NCBI GenBank assembly: GCA_016794465.1
Contig: JAEUKA010000102.1
Location: 33,773 to 97,772 of the forward strand
Length of the DNA stretch: 64,000 nt
Reading direction: 5' to 3'
Source: Myxococcales bacterium
Lineage (GTDB): Bacteria; Myxococcota_A; Polyangia; Palsa-1104; JAEUJZ01
Every line of letters begins with the position of its first letter. Position 1 is the stretch's first letter. Both the position numbers and the translations under genes were made by a program. Below, piece by piece: positions 7,857 to 15,514 of this stretch. The notes beneath the pieces are model-generated. The model saw only the letters and a list, made by a program, of their open reading frames with translations. It did no database searches and had not been told where the DNA came from.

Positions 7857-8982
7857 CCTCGGTCACGCGGACACCAAGCTCACCTTCGACATCGACCAGC
7901 TCACCGCGCGCCATGACGCGGCCCCCGGCGGTCAGATCAACGGGCCCCGCGAGCGGTCGGCCCACCGGCACCACCACACCCGGTCGCAGCTCCAAGATCT
8001 CGCGAGCGGTCAGCGTCACGCGGCCAATCTCGCAGGTGATCTGCACCGGTAGCTCTTTGAGCAGGTGCTCGCTCGGCACGCTCGGCTGCGTCGTCGGCTC
8101 CGAGCTGGTGGTGGGAAGTTCTGCTGAGTGTCGCTCGGGCTGGATGTCTGCCATGGACTCTGCTCGCAAGTGAAAGGGCCCCATGATCGTCACGCCGGCC
8201 CCATCGAGGAACGCCGGAAACACGCCGCCCCGCAGCCGCAGCGCCACCGGTCCACCTGTGACGGGACGAGGCCCAAAGTGGTCAAGGATCACAATGTCGT
8301 CGGGAGCCAGCGCCACGACCTCTGCTGCCGACAGAAAGCCGTACCCTGCTTCGATCATCAGCGGAACTGGCAAGTGCTCCAGGCGATCGCGCCGCTGCCA
8401 GCGAGTCTGCGCCGCCGCTTCCGACAGGTTTGGTATCGCCCACAGTCGAATGTCCGGTCGGCACAGCAGGCGCGCCCAGCCTTGGTCACGTGGCGTTGTC
8501 ACCGTGGCATCGAGCGCGATCACCTGAGGATTTTGGCCACCATCGAGCAAGGCGATCGCCTCATCTATCCCGATCACCGTCACATGAACCTCTGCGGCCA
8601 GCAGGGCGTCGCGCAGCAGTTGGGCGAGATCCTCGGGATGCGAAAGCCCGAGCCGCTGACAGAGCCTGGCTTCGACGCACAGCACGGCCTCTCGACCCGG
8701 CAGCCCAAAGCGAAGCTGGAGCAAGTGCCCATCGCCTAGCTGAGACGGTAAGCGCTCCATCGGCAGAAGATAAGGCTCGATCACTCGGACCTTGGGCTCG
8801 CCACCGAGCTTCTCGTGCAGGTCATTCAGCCCGCCCAGCGGAGACTGAGCAGCGTCGAGGATCGCCAAGATGTGCTGCCACAGGACTCGTCCCAGCTCGA
8901 CCTGAACCCGCAGAAGGCGCGGTAGCTCTGCCAGCGGAAAGGGCCGGACGCGACGGGGACGGGGATGAGAAAGCAAGCTCAC
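7846..8982 (-). CDS. SctQ/YscQ-like type III secretion C-ring protein (SpoA domains)
   Basis: A 378-aa protein with two SpoA-type domains: one at about 200-270 (EHLPVPLMIEAGYGFLSAAE) and one at the C-terminus (LLKELPVQITCEIGRVTLTA ... LELRPGVVVPVGRP), the layout of YscQ/HrcQ. The N-terminal half is the usual poorly conserved region. The start was placed at the GTG at 8982 because its GTGA overlaps the stop of pgpA and AGAGG lies five bases upstream; the longer frame to 9024 is less likely. Proteins of this family form the cytoplasmic sorting platform of injectisomes or the flagellar switch. No other secretion gene is in the window, so the partner genes must lie elsewhere or this protein acts alone. 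Confidence 0.75.
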   Translation of the reverse strand: MSLLSHPRPRRVRPFPLAELPRLLRVQVELGRVLWQHILAILDAAQSPLGGLNDLHEKLGGEPKVRVIEPYLLPMERLPSQLGDGHLLQLRFGLPGREAVLCVEARLCQRLGLSHPEDLAQLLRDALLAAEVHVTVIGIDEAIALLDGGQNPQVIALDATVTTPRDQGWARLLCRPDIRLWAIPNLSEAAAQTRWQRRDRLEHLPVPLMIEAGYGFLSAAEVVALAPDDIVILDHFGPRPVTGGPVALRLRGGVFPAFLDGAGVTIMGPFHLRAESMADIQPERHSAELPTTSSEPTTQPSVPSEHLLKELPVQITCEIGRVTLTAREILELRPGVVVPVGRPLAGPVDLTAGGRVMARGELVDVEGELGVRVTEVTE

Positions 8983-9491
8983 CACAGCCTCTGTAGCATC
9001 GCAAAAAGTGGTGGCGCCGTCCACGGCACCAGCCAGTGCAAGATCAGCGCAGCGACCGCTCCTGCGGCCACGTCATCGATCATCACTCCGAAGCCGCCTT
9101 TGACATGCCGATCGAGCCACCGCAGCGGTCCCGGCTTCAGCCCGTCGAGCACGCGAAACAGGAAGTAGCCGAAGAAGAAGCTCAAGAAGTGCCACGGTGC
9201 CAGCCAGACGGTGACGAGATACCCCACTACCTCATCGATGACGATCGCGCGATGGTCGTGCTTGCCGGTCAGATCGGAGTAGCGCTCCGCCGCCCAGGTT
9301 CCAACCGCCAACAGCAGCAGCGTCACCACAAGATGCGGCCACGGCCCAAGCCAGTGCAGCAGCACCGCCAGAGGGACGGTCACCAGCGTCGCGTAGTGGC
9401 CGGGCCAGGGCGCAACCTCGCCCAGGTGAAAGACGGTCGCAATCGCGGTGGCCAGCTGCTCGGTCTTGGTGCGGTGGACGGGAGGCTGCAC
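8979..9491 (-). CDS. pgpA: Phosphatidylglycerophosphatase A
   Basis: A 170-aa integral membrane protein of the PgpA family, which removes phosphate from phosphatidylglycerophosphate to give phosphatidylglycerol. Family signatures are PWPGHYATL near the N-terminus, the acidic motif IVIDEVVGYLVT and FRVLDGLKPGP, followed by GGFGVMIDDVAAG, which supplies the metal-binding acidic residues. Three or four hydrophobic segments are visible. The start at 9491 is a GTG without a strong ribosome-binding site, so the exact N-terminus is less certain. It overlaps the SctQ-like gene by four bases. Confidence 0.88.
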   Translation of the reverse strand: MQPPVHRTKTEQLATAIATVFHLGEVAPWPGHYATLVTVPLAVLLHWLGPWPHLVVTLLLLAVGTWAAERYSDLTGKHDHRAIVIDEVVGYLVTVWLAPWHFLSFFFGYFLFRVLDGLKPGPLRWLDRHVKGGFGVMIDDVAAGAVAALILHWLVPWTAPPLFAMLQRLW

Positions 9492-9620
9492 GAGGCAGAT
9501 CGGTACGGCCTGCCTCCGAGGCGGTCAACGAAATTCACCAAAATAATTTGCGGACGCTGCAGCCATGTCCTACATCATGCGACATAAGCGCCTTCCGACC
9601 ACAAGGCGGGGAGTTTGAGC

Positions 9621-10025
9621 ATGAGCCAAGATCGTCGTCAGCAGCTTCGCTTGCCGGTTGAAATCTGCGTCCAGCAGTACCTTCCCGATGGAGTGTTCCT
9701 GGGCCTGACGCGCGACCTGTCAGAGACGGGGCTGTACCTGACGGCGCCTCGGCTGCGAGATGACATGGTCCTTCTGGGGTCACCGCTGCACCTGGAGTTT
9801 GCGCTGCCGGGTACGGGCGACAAGATCTGGGCCCGGGGGCAGGTCTGCTACGAGTCGCTCGACGGCAGCCTCAAAGGGCTGGGGATTCGGCTACAGGACA
9901 TGGCCGAGCGGCACAAGCTGAGCCTGCATCGCTATGTGGACTCGGTGCGGCGGGCGCGGCTGAACAACTTGCTGTGGCAGATGAACCAGCCAGCTACGCG
10001 GCTGCCGGGAATGATTGGGGCGTAG
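9621..10025 (+). CDS. PilZ-domain protein, predicted cyclic-di-GMP receptor
   Basis: A 134-aa protein consisting of a single PilZ domain. The RxxxR switch is visible as RRQQLRLP at the N-terminus, and the second motif as RDLSETGLYL, matching (D/N)xSxxG. Both are needed for cyclic-di-GMP binding in known PilZ proteins, so binding is expected. The C-terminal helix is Arg-rich. The ATG at 9621, two codons into a TTG-started frame, is used because GGGGAG lies just upstream. It diverges from pgpA and is probably monocistronic. The target pathway is unknown. Confidence 0.85.
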   Translation: MSQDRRQQLRLPVEICVQQYLPDGVFLGLTRDLSETGLYLTAPRLRDDMVLLGSPLHLEFALPGTGDKIWARGQVCYESLDGSLKGLGIRLQDMAERHKLSLHRYVDSVRRARLNNLLWQMNQPATRLPGMIGA

Positions 10026-10055
10026 TTTTCCGTACGCGGTTGCGGGCCAGCGGGA

Positions 10056-11186
10056 CTACAAGGGGATGGTGACCTCGACCCGCAGGCCTTTGTCGGGTGA
10101 CACCGTTACGTCGGCCTGGCCATCGAGCAGCCGCGCCCGCTCGCGAATCCCCAGGAGGCCAAGACCTTCCCGGCTCGCAGTGATGGTGGCAACGCCGTCG
10201 TCGTAGATAGACAGGCGGAGCACTCCATCCTCTTGGCCGAGCTGCACCCAGGCGCGGCGGGCGTTGGCGTGGCGGGCACTGTTGGCGAGCGCCTCTTGCA
10301 CGATTCGATAGCAGGCGGTTTCGACTTTGGGGCGCAGGGCGGGGAGCTCCGAAAACTCGCAGATCACCTTGAGGCCGGTGGCGGCGGCAAATGTCTCGCA
10401 GTGCCGTGCAAGGGCGCCGACCAGGCCCAGCTCGCTGAGCGCGGGTGGCGACAGGGAATAGACGGAGCGGCGGACTTCTCCGAGGGCGTTGTCGAGGAGC
10501 TTGGCGATCTCGGCCACGGCGCTTTGATCGCTGACGGTGCTGCCGAGGGCCTGAAGGCGCAAGCGGGCAGCGGTCAGTGCTTGGCCGGCCCCGTCGTGAA
10601 GATCGCGGGCGATGCGGCGGCGGTCTTCTTCTTGGATGGTCAGGGCCAGCTCTCCGAGGAGGGTCTTGATGCGCCGCTGGGCAATCGCGACGGTGTGTAC
10701 CGGCACCCAGTAGAGGACGACGGCCAAGGCCAGCGCCAGCCCGGCAAACCCGATCGCCAGCTGCAGCGTACCGTGAAGGAGCGGCGCCATATCGAGAGCG
10801 ACCCAGACCGTGGCCGCCGGCTCGCCTCCGATCAGCACTTCGGCGCGGCCCCACAGTGCTCGCCGGGGCAGGGCGGTGGTATCGATCGGCACGACCTGAC
10901 CGCTGCTGGTCCGGATGTCGAGGAATCGCCCGTGCAGCATCCCCTCTGCCGCGAGTCGCTCCATCAGCTTTGGGACGTTGTAGCGCCACAAGATCGGGCG
11001 CTGCTCGATCTCTCCGTGGAGCAGCATGGCGGTCCGGGTCGCCTCGGCGTGGGCCTGCTGCCACAGCTCATGGCGCTTGGTCAGATAGTAGGCCGTTGGT
11101 GCCGAGACTTGCAGGATCAGCGCCGACAGGGCGACCAGCGGCAGCATGCGGCGTCGGAACCAGCCGGTGAGGTCAAACGGGATCAT
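10056..11186 (-). CDS. NarL-type sensor histidine kinase (HisKA_3)
   Basis: A 376-aa membrane kinase. Helices at about 14-34 and 141-162 enclose a periplasmic sensor region of about 105 residues. The HisKA_3 dimerisation helix carries the phospho-accepting His197 in RRRIARDLHDGAGQ. The C-terminal HATPase has the N-box (QEALANSARHA) and a GLGLLGIRERARLL motif. Its ATG overlaps the stop of the PstS-like lipoprotein gene by four bases (ATGA), so the two are translationally coupled. The cognate regulator is almost certainly the divergent NarL-type protein at 12299. Confidence 0.9.
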   Translation of the reverse strand: MIPFDLTGWFRRRMLPLVALSALILQVSAPTAYYLTKRHELWQQAHAEATRTAMLLHGEIEQRPILWRYNVPKLMERLAAEGMLHGRFLDIRTSSGQVVPIDTTALPRRALWGRAEVLIGGEPAATVWVALDMAPLLHGTLQLAIGFAGLALALAVVLYWVPVHTVAIAQRRIKTLLGELALTIQEEDRRRIARDLHDGAGQALTAARLRLQALGSTVSDQSAVAEIAKLLDNALGEVRRSVYSLSPPALSELGLVGALARHCETFAAATGLKVICEFSELPALRPKVETACYRIVQEALANSARHANARRAWVQLGQEDGVLRLSIYDDGVATITASREGLGLLGIRERARLLDGQADVTVSPDKGLRVEVTIPL

Positions 11187-12067
11187 GGGACGCCCGCCGC
11201 CTCCGCCGGTAGATAGCCATAGGAACGAACCAGGGTCTTGGCTTCGGGCGAGCGGATGAAGTCGAGAAACGCGCGGGCCCGGGCGAGCCGCTCGGGGCGG
11301 GCGACGAAGTACAGCTCGCGGCTGCCGTGATAGTGCCGATCGGCAACGGCTTGCGGCGAAGGATGGACCCCATCGATGCTCAGCACCTTGAGCGGCAGCC
11401 GGTAGGCGAGCAGCCAGCTGAGCGAGAAGACCCCAAACGACCCCGGGGTGCCGGCCAGCGCTTCGGCCATGGCGCGATCGTTATAGAGCACGCGCAGCCG
11501 CCGCTGCTTGTAGGCCTGCTCGCGGGCTTCTGCCAGGCCCGCCACCACCCGATCGAGCGCGGAGTTGGCAGACTCACTGCGATCCCGGAGGAGCGGCACG
11601 GCCACGCTTCCATCGGCAAAGCGCTTCTGCTCCCCGCGATAGAGGGCGGGTAGCTCGGCGGCCAAGAAGCCATCGGCGTAGAGTCCGGGGTGAGCAACGA
11701 TCGCCACGACATCGCGACCGACGGGAATGCTGACCAGGCCGAGCGACACCTCGTCCGTGCTGAGCGGCCTTGAAACCATCCCCAGATCAATGGCGCCGTC
11801 ATAGGTGGCGCGGATGCCGCCTCCCGAGCCGATGCTCTCCTCGACCAGGATGCGCGGGATGCCGCCGCGACGGGTCCACTCCTCACCAAGCAGGGTGACG
11901 AGCGGGGTCATCGCGCCGGTGCCGCCCAGGTGCAGCGCATCGCGATCCGGCTGCCCGACCGTGACCGCTGGACGGGGTGGTGGTGGCGGCAGCTCACCCG
12001 CGCAGCCCGCGCCCAGGACACCCAAGAGGATCAGAACCAGCCAAGACGAGCAGCGCACGCTCTTCAT
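11183..12067 (-). CDS. PstS-like substrate-binding lipoprotein coupled to the sensor kinase
   Basis: A 294-aa protein with the type II signal peptide MKSVRCSSWLVLILLGVLGA and lipobox GAGC, then a Pro-rich linker. The mature domain has the PstS-type pattern: GTGAMTPLVTLL, EESIGSGGGIRATYDGAIDL, MVSRPLS, and near the C-terminus FLDFIRSPEAKTLVRSYGYL. This family binds phosphate or a similar oxyanion in the periplasm. No ABC permease genes adjoin it; instead it overlaps the histidine kinase gene. I infer that it is a ligand-binding co-sensor that passes information to the kinase, rather than a transport component. Confidence 0.82.
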   Translation of the reverse strand: MKSVRCSSWLVLILLGVLGAGCAGELPPPPPRPAVTVGQPDRDALHLGGTGAMTPLVTLLGEEWTRRGGIPRILVEESIGSGGGIRATYDGAIDLGMVSRPLSTDEVSLGLVSIPVGRDVVAIVAHPGLYADGFLAAELPALYRGEQKRFADGSVAVPLLRDRSESANSALDRVVAGLAEAREQAYKQRRLRVLYNDRAMAEALAGTPGSFGVFSLSWLLAYRLPLKVLSIDGVHPSPQAVADRHYHGSRELYFVARPERLARARAFLDFIRSPEAKTLVRSYGYLPAEAAGVP

Positions 12068-12260
12068 GATAGGTCAGAGCTATCCCAGGCAGTGGTGGAG
12101 GGCCATCCAAGATAGATCCGAGGTATCCCAAGCGGTGGTAGAGGGCCATCAGGGATAGGTCCGAGGTATCCCAAGTGGTGGTGGATGGCCATCAGGAATA
12201 GGTCGTAGGTATCTGAAGCAGTGATGGAGGGCCATCATGGATAGGTCCGCCCTATCCAAA
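12068..12260. repeat. 43-bp tandem repeats containing GGATAGG/CCTATCC palindromes
   Basis: Four complete 43-bp units start at 12068, 12111, 12154 and 12197, with a partial fifth at 12240. Each unit opens with GATAGGTC and, after a few bases, GGTATCC or CTATCC, giving an inverted repeat. The last copy, GGATAGGTCCGCCCTATCC, is a perfect 7-bp inverted repeat with a 5-bp spacer. The array fills most of the gap between the divergent lipoprotein-kinase operon and the response regulator gene. The 43-bp period is close to four turns of B-DNA, so every palindrome faces the same side. This is most simply read as an operator array for the adjacent NarL-type regulator. Confidence 0.85.
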
Positions 12261-12298
12261 GATGAGAAATAGAGCTGCCTGCGGAAAGGAAAGGCCAA

Positions 12299-12979
12299 GT
12301 GGGACGCAGCGGCGCGGTGCCCGGTGATATGGTCAAGAGGATGCGGGTTGTGCTCTGTGATGACCACGCCATCGTGCGGGCCGGCATTCGGGCGCTGCTG
12401 GAGCGGGAGGCGGACCTCGCCATCGTGGGTGAGGCCAGCTCGGGGCTGGAGGCGGTGGAGCTGGCGCAGGCGCTACAGCCCGACGCGATGCTGCTCGACC
12501 TGTCGATGCCGGGCGGCAATGGGCTGGATGCGATCGCGCGGATACGTAGCCTGGCCCCGCGCTGCCGCATCCTGGTGCTGTCGATGCACGTGGCACCGGA
12601 GTTTGTGAGGCCAGCGCTGCGGGCAGGGGCGCACGGCTATCTGGTGAAAGGCAGCGGCCTTGGCGATCTGCTGCGGGCGGTGCGGACGGTGGCTCAAGGG
12701 GGTCAGTATTTGGGCAGTGACGTGGCGGCGATCGTGGCCGAGGACGTGATCGCAGCGGACGAGCGAGAAGACGATCTGGACCGACTGACCCCGCGTGAGC
12801 GCGAGGTACTCCAGCTAGTGGCCGAGGGGCAGACCAACCGGCTGATCGCGCTGCGGCTGGGGCTGTCGCCCAAGACGGTTGACTCGCACCGCACCAACCT
12901 GATGCGCAAGCTCGGGCTGCACGATGCGCAGGGCCTAACCCGCTTTGCGGTGCGGCGAGGGCTGGTATCGCCCGAGTAG
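12299..12979 (+). CDS. NarL/FixJ-family response regulator
   Basis: A receiver domain followed by a LuxR-type HTH. The acidic pocket is CDDH, the phospho-acceptor is Asp67 in LLDLSMPG (numbering from the GTG at 12299), and the conserved Lys lies in YLVKGSG. The HTH region reads LTPREREVLQLVAEGQTN ... LSPKTVDSHRTNL. The GTG at 12299 has AAGGAAAGG upstream and is listed as start, but ATG codons at 12329 and 12341 are possible and would give the more usual receiver N-terminus. It is divergent from the lipoprotein-kinase pair, across the palindromic repeat array it probably binds. Confidence 0.9.
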   Translation: MGRSGAVPGDMVKRMRVVLCDDHAIVRAGIRALLEREADLAIVGEASSGLEAVELAQALQPDAMLLDLSMPGGNGLDAIARIRSLAPRCRILVLSMHVAPEFVRPALRAGAHGYLVKGSGLGDLLRAVRTVAQGGQYLGSDVAAIVAEDVIAADEREDDLDRLTPREREVLQLVAEGQTNRLIALRLGLSPKTVDSHRTNLMRKLGLHDAQGLTRFAVRRGLVSPE

Positions 12980-12997
12980 TCGCTGGCTGGGCGCTCG

Positions 12998-15469
12998 CTA
13001 GCGGACGCCGGAGTCATAGCCTTGGCGGCGCTGCTCGGCTGAGGCGGGTAGCAGCTTCCACAGCTTCTCTACGATGTCGCGGAGCTTGTCATTGTCCCCG
13101 GCGGCGAGCGCTTGATTGCCTTGCTGGACCAGACTCTGGGCCCGGGCCTGATCGCTGGCCCGCTCGACGTGAGAGAGCGCTTCGCGGAACTCATCTTCCC
13201 AGACCTCGGGATTGCGATAATAGGCGGCGGTCGCCAGCTCGTTGGCCAGTCGCAGCTGCCGCTGTAGCTCGCTTACGTCTTTGCGATGCTGGGCCTTCTC
13301 GATCGCCGTCACCACGTCCGTGAGGAGCCGCTTCTCGGACTCGGTGCCCCAGCGCGTCACCAGCAGGCTGGCGCCGGTGACCTGGCGAACCGCTTTGCGC
13401 GACAGCTCTGGCCAGTGCTTCTCGACCTCTAGCTCTTCGATCAGCGCGTCCAGCTCAATGAGGGACCGGCGGGCTTTTTGGGCGGCATCGGCATCGCCAC
13501 CTTTGGCGGCACTGATGTCACGCTCCAGCTCACTGACGAGGTGCTGCGGCTTGTGCAGGCGCTCCAGCATGGCTTTCTGGCCTTGGCGGAAGGCGTTGGC
13601 GCGCAGCTCGGCCATGCGATCGGTCGCCGACTTGAGGCTCGCCTCCAGCACCGCGACGCTGGCTTCCGGCACCAGCAGCTGCGCGACATGCTCGAAGACC
13701 TGATTGAGAGTCGGCACCAGCGCGCGTGCGGACAGCTGGCCCCCGCGATCGACCTCCAGGCTGACCTGGACCTGTGAGCCGCCGGGCAGGCTGGCCTTGA
13801 TCTGCGTGCTCTTGATTTCAAGCGTCCCAACCAGCCGACACAGATGCGCCTGCTCGTACTCGCCCTGCACGACCGGGATCTTCAGCGCAAACTCCTCGCG
13901 CGAGCCCGTCCCGGTAGGGGCCACGCTCTCGACGGTTGTCAGCGAGATGGTACGGCGAGCCGGTAGCGGCGTCCCCTTCTCGAAGAAGACCTGGCAGGTA
14001 TTGTTGGCCCGCGCGACGCTGATGGTGCGAGACAGCGGCGGATCGGCGATGGTGAGTCCCTGCACGATCGTCACGGTCGCAGGCTGCATCGCCACCACCG
14101 TGCCATCGGCGAGAATGCCCTCGACTTTGAAGATGTTGGGGCGCCGAGGCAAAAGCTCGACCTGCAGGACAAAGCCGCCCTCGGGATCGATCGCTGTCTC
14201 GGGACTCTGCCACAGGCCGTCTGCGCGAATCAGTCGGATGCGCTGGGGCAGGCTGCTCGGGCTGTGCTGCTCAGAGAGCAGCTTGCCGACGATGTATGGC
14301 TGAAGATCGGACGACATCGCCGGGAACTGGAGCCACAGCTTGCAGCCCGACACCGACTCTGCTTTGGCCGGCTGCATCTCCAGTCCAGCCGTCGCGGCAT
14401 AGACCGACGCACCCTGCGCCACCAGCGTCATCGGGTCGAGTCCCTCGGCAAACGGCGACTGCAGCGCTTCGCTGACCATCCGCCGCAGCCACGGCATCAT
14501 CGTCGGGCCCCCAACCAGGACAATCCGCGACAGCGCGCTGGCTTGCTGGGCTACCAGCAGTCGGCGACAGACCTCGATCGAGCGCACCACCAGCGGCGCG
14601 GTGAGCTGCTCCAACCGGCTGCGGTCGAGCGTGAGCGCTACCTCGATGGTGCGGCCCTCGTGTTCGATGAACTCGGGGACGCTGATGTCGGCGGTGTCAC
14701 TGCGGGTCAGCTCGATCTTGGCTTCTTCGGCGGCATGCTTGAGCTTGCGGATCGCACTGGCCCACTTGGTGTCGGCACGGCTGATCTTGACGCCCTCTTG
14801 CTTCGAGATCTCTTCGAGGAGCCAGTCGACGATCGCCCAGTCGAAGTCACGACCACCCAGGAAGTTGTCCCCGTCATGGCCGACGACGCGCAGCATGCCG
14901 TCACGGGTTTCCAAAAGAGAGGCGTCGAACGTACCGCCCCCCAGGTCGTAGACCAGCCAAAAGCCGGTACCTTCCGAGGCGGTCCAGCCGGCAGCGAGGG
15001 CGGAAGCGATGGGCTCTTGGATGAGCTCGACCTTGGTGAAGCCGGCCAGCTGGGCGGCTTTGGTGGTCGCGGCGCTCTGTGGCAGCTCGAACAGTGCCGG
15101 CACCGAGATCACCGCTTGCTCGGGCAGAAAGCCGTACTGGTCTTTGACATCGTTGCGCAGCGAGCGCAGCACTTCCGCTGACAGCTCTTCGGGCAGTCGC
15201 GCCAGCTTGGCGGCGGGAAAGTCGAGCTTGGTCGCGGTGCCCATCAGTCGCTTGAACTCAGCGCGGGTATTTTTCGGATCGCTATCGAGAAACTTCGCCG
15301 CTTTGGCGCCCACCGTCAGCGCGCCCCGGCTGTCGTAGCGGATGATCGACGGGGTAAGCAGTGTGCCCTGTGTCGTCCTTACGACGGAGATGCGCTCTCC
15401 ATCAAAGACCGCCGCAGCGGAGTTGGTCGTCCCCAGATCGATCCCCAAGTAGTAAGTTCGCTGACCCAT
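12998..15469 (-). CDS. DnaK/Hsp70-family protein with long C-terminal extension
   Basis: An 823-aa protein with an N-terminal Hsp70 ATPase domain: phosphate-1 motif YYLGIDLGTTNSAAAVFDG, AVISVPALFE, LIQEPIASALAAG, and the phosphate-2 motif VYDLGGGTFDASLL. The adenosine motif appears as IVLVGGPTMMPWLRRMV. The C-terminal half, from about residue 400, is a beta-rich region followed by a long helical, Ala/Glu/Arg-rich segment of about 250 residues, different from the standard substrate-binding domain and lid of DnaK. There is no adjacent DnaJ or GrpE gene. It is likely one of the specialised Hsp70-like proteins common in this lineage rather than the housekeeping chaperone. Confidence 0.85.
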   Translation of the reverse strand: MGQRTYYLGIDLGTTNSAAAVFDGERISVVRTTQGTLLTPSIIRYDSRGALTVGAKAAKFLDSDPKNTRAEFKRLMGTATKLDFPAAKLARLPEELSAEVLRSLRNDVKDQYGFLPEQAVISVPALFELPQSAATTKAAQLAGFTKVELIQEPIASALAAGWTASEGTGFWLVYDLGGGTFDASLLETRDGMLRVVGHDGDNFLGGRDFDWAIVDWLLEEISKQEGVKISRADTKWASAIRKLKHAAEEAKIELTRSDTADISVPEFIEHEGRTIEVALTLDRSRLEQLTAPLVVRSIEVCRRLLVAQQASALSRIVLVGGPTMMPWLRRMVSEALQSPFAEGLDPMTLVAQGASVYAATAGLEMQPAKAESVSGCKLWLQFPAMSSDLQPYIVGKLLSEQHSPSSLPQRIRLIRADGLWQSPETAIDPEGGFVLQVELLPRRPNIFKVEGILADGTVVAMQPATVTIVQGLTIADPPLSRTISVARANNTCQVFFEKGTPLPARRTISLTTVESVAPTGTGSREEFALKIPVVQGEYEQAHLCRLVGTLEIKSTQIKASLPGGSQVQVSLEVDRGGQLSARALVPTLNQVFEHVAQLLVPEASVAVLEASLKSATDRMAELRANAFRQGQKAMLERLHKPQHLVSELERDISAAKGGDADAAQKARRSLIELDALIEELEVEKHWPELSRKAVRQVTGASLLVTRWGTESEKRLLTDVVTAIEKAQHRKDVSELQRQLRLANELATAAYYRNPEVWEDEFREALSHVERASDQARAQSLVQQGNQALAAGDNDKLRDIVEKLWKLLPASAEQRRQGYDSGVR

Positions 15470-15514
15470 GCGGATATCTTACACAGCAAGGTCCGGGCGC
15501 GACTCGGCTCGCGC

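Noticed and set aside
10233..11216. 327-codon plus-strand ORF opposite the sensor kinase
   Set aside because: It lies antisense to the histidine kinase gene, which has full family motifs. Long antisense frames are common in GC-rich DNA.
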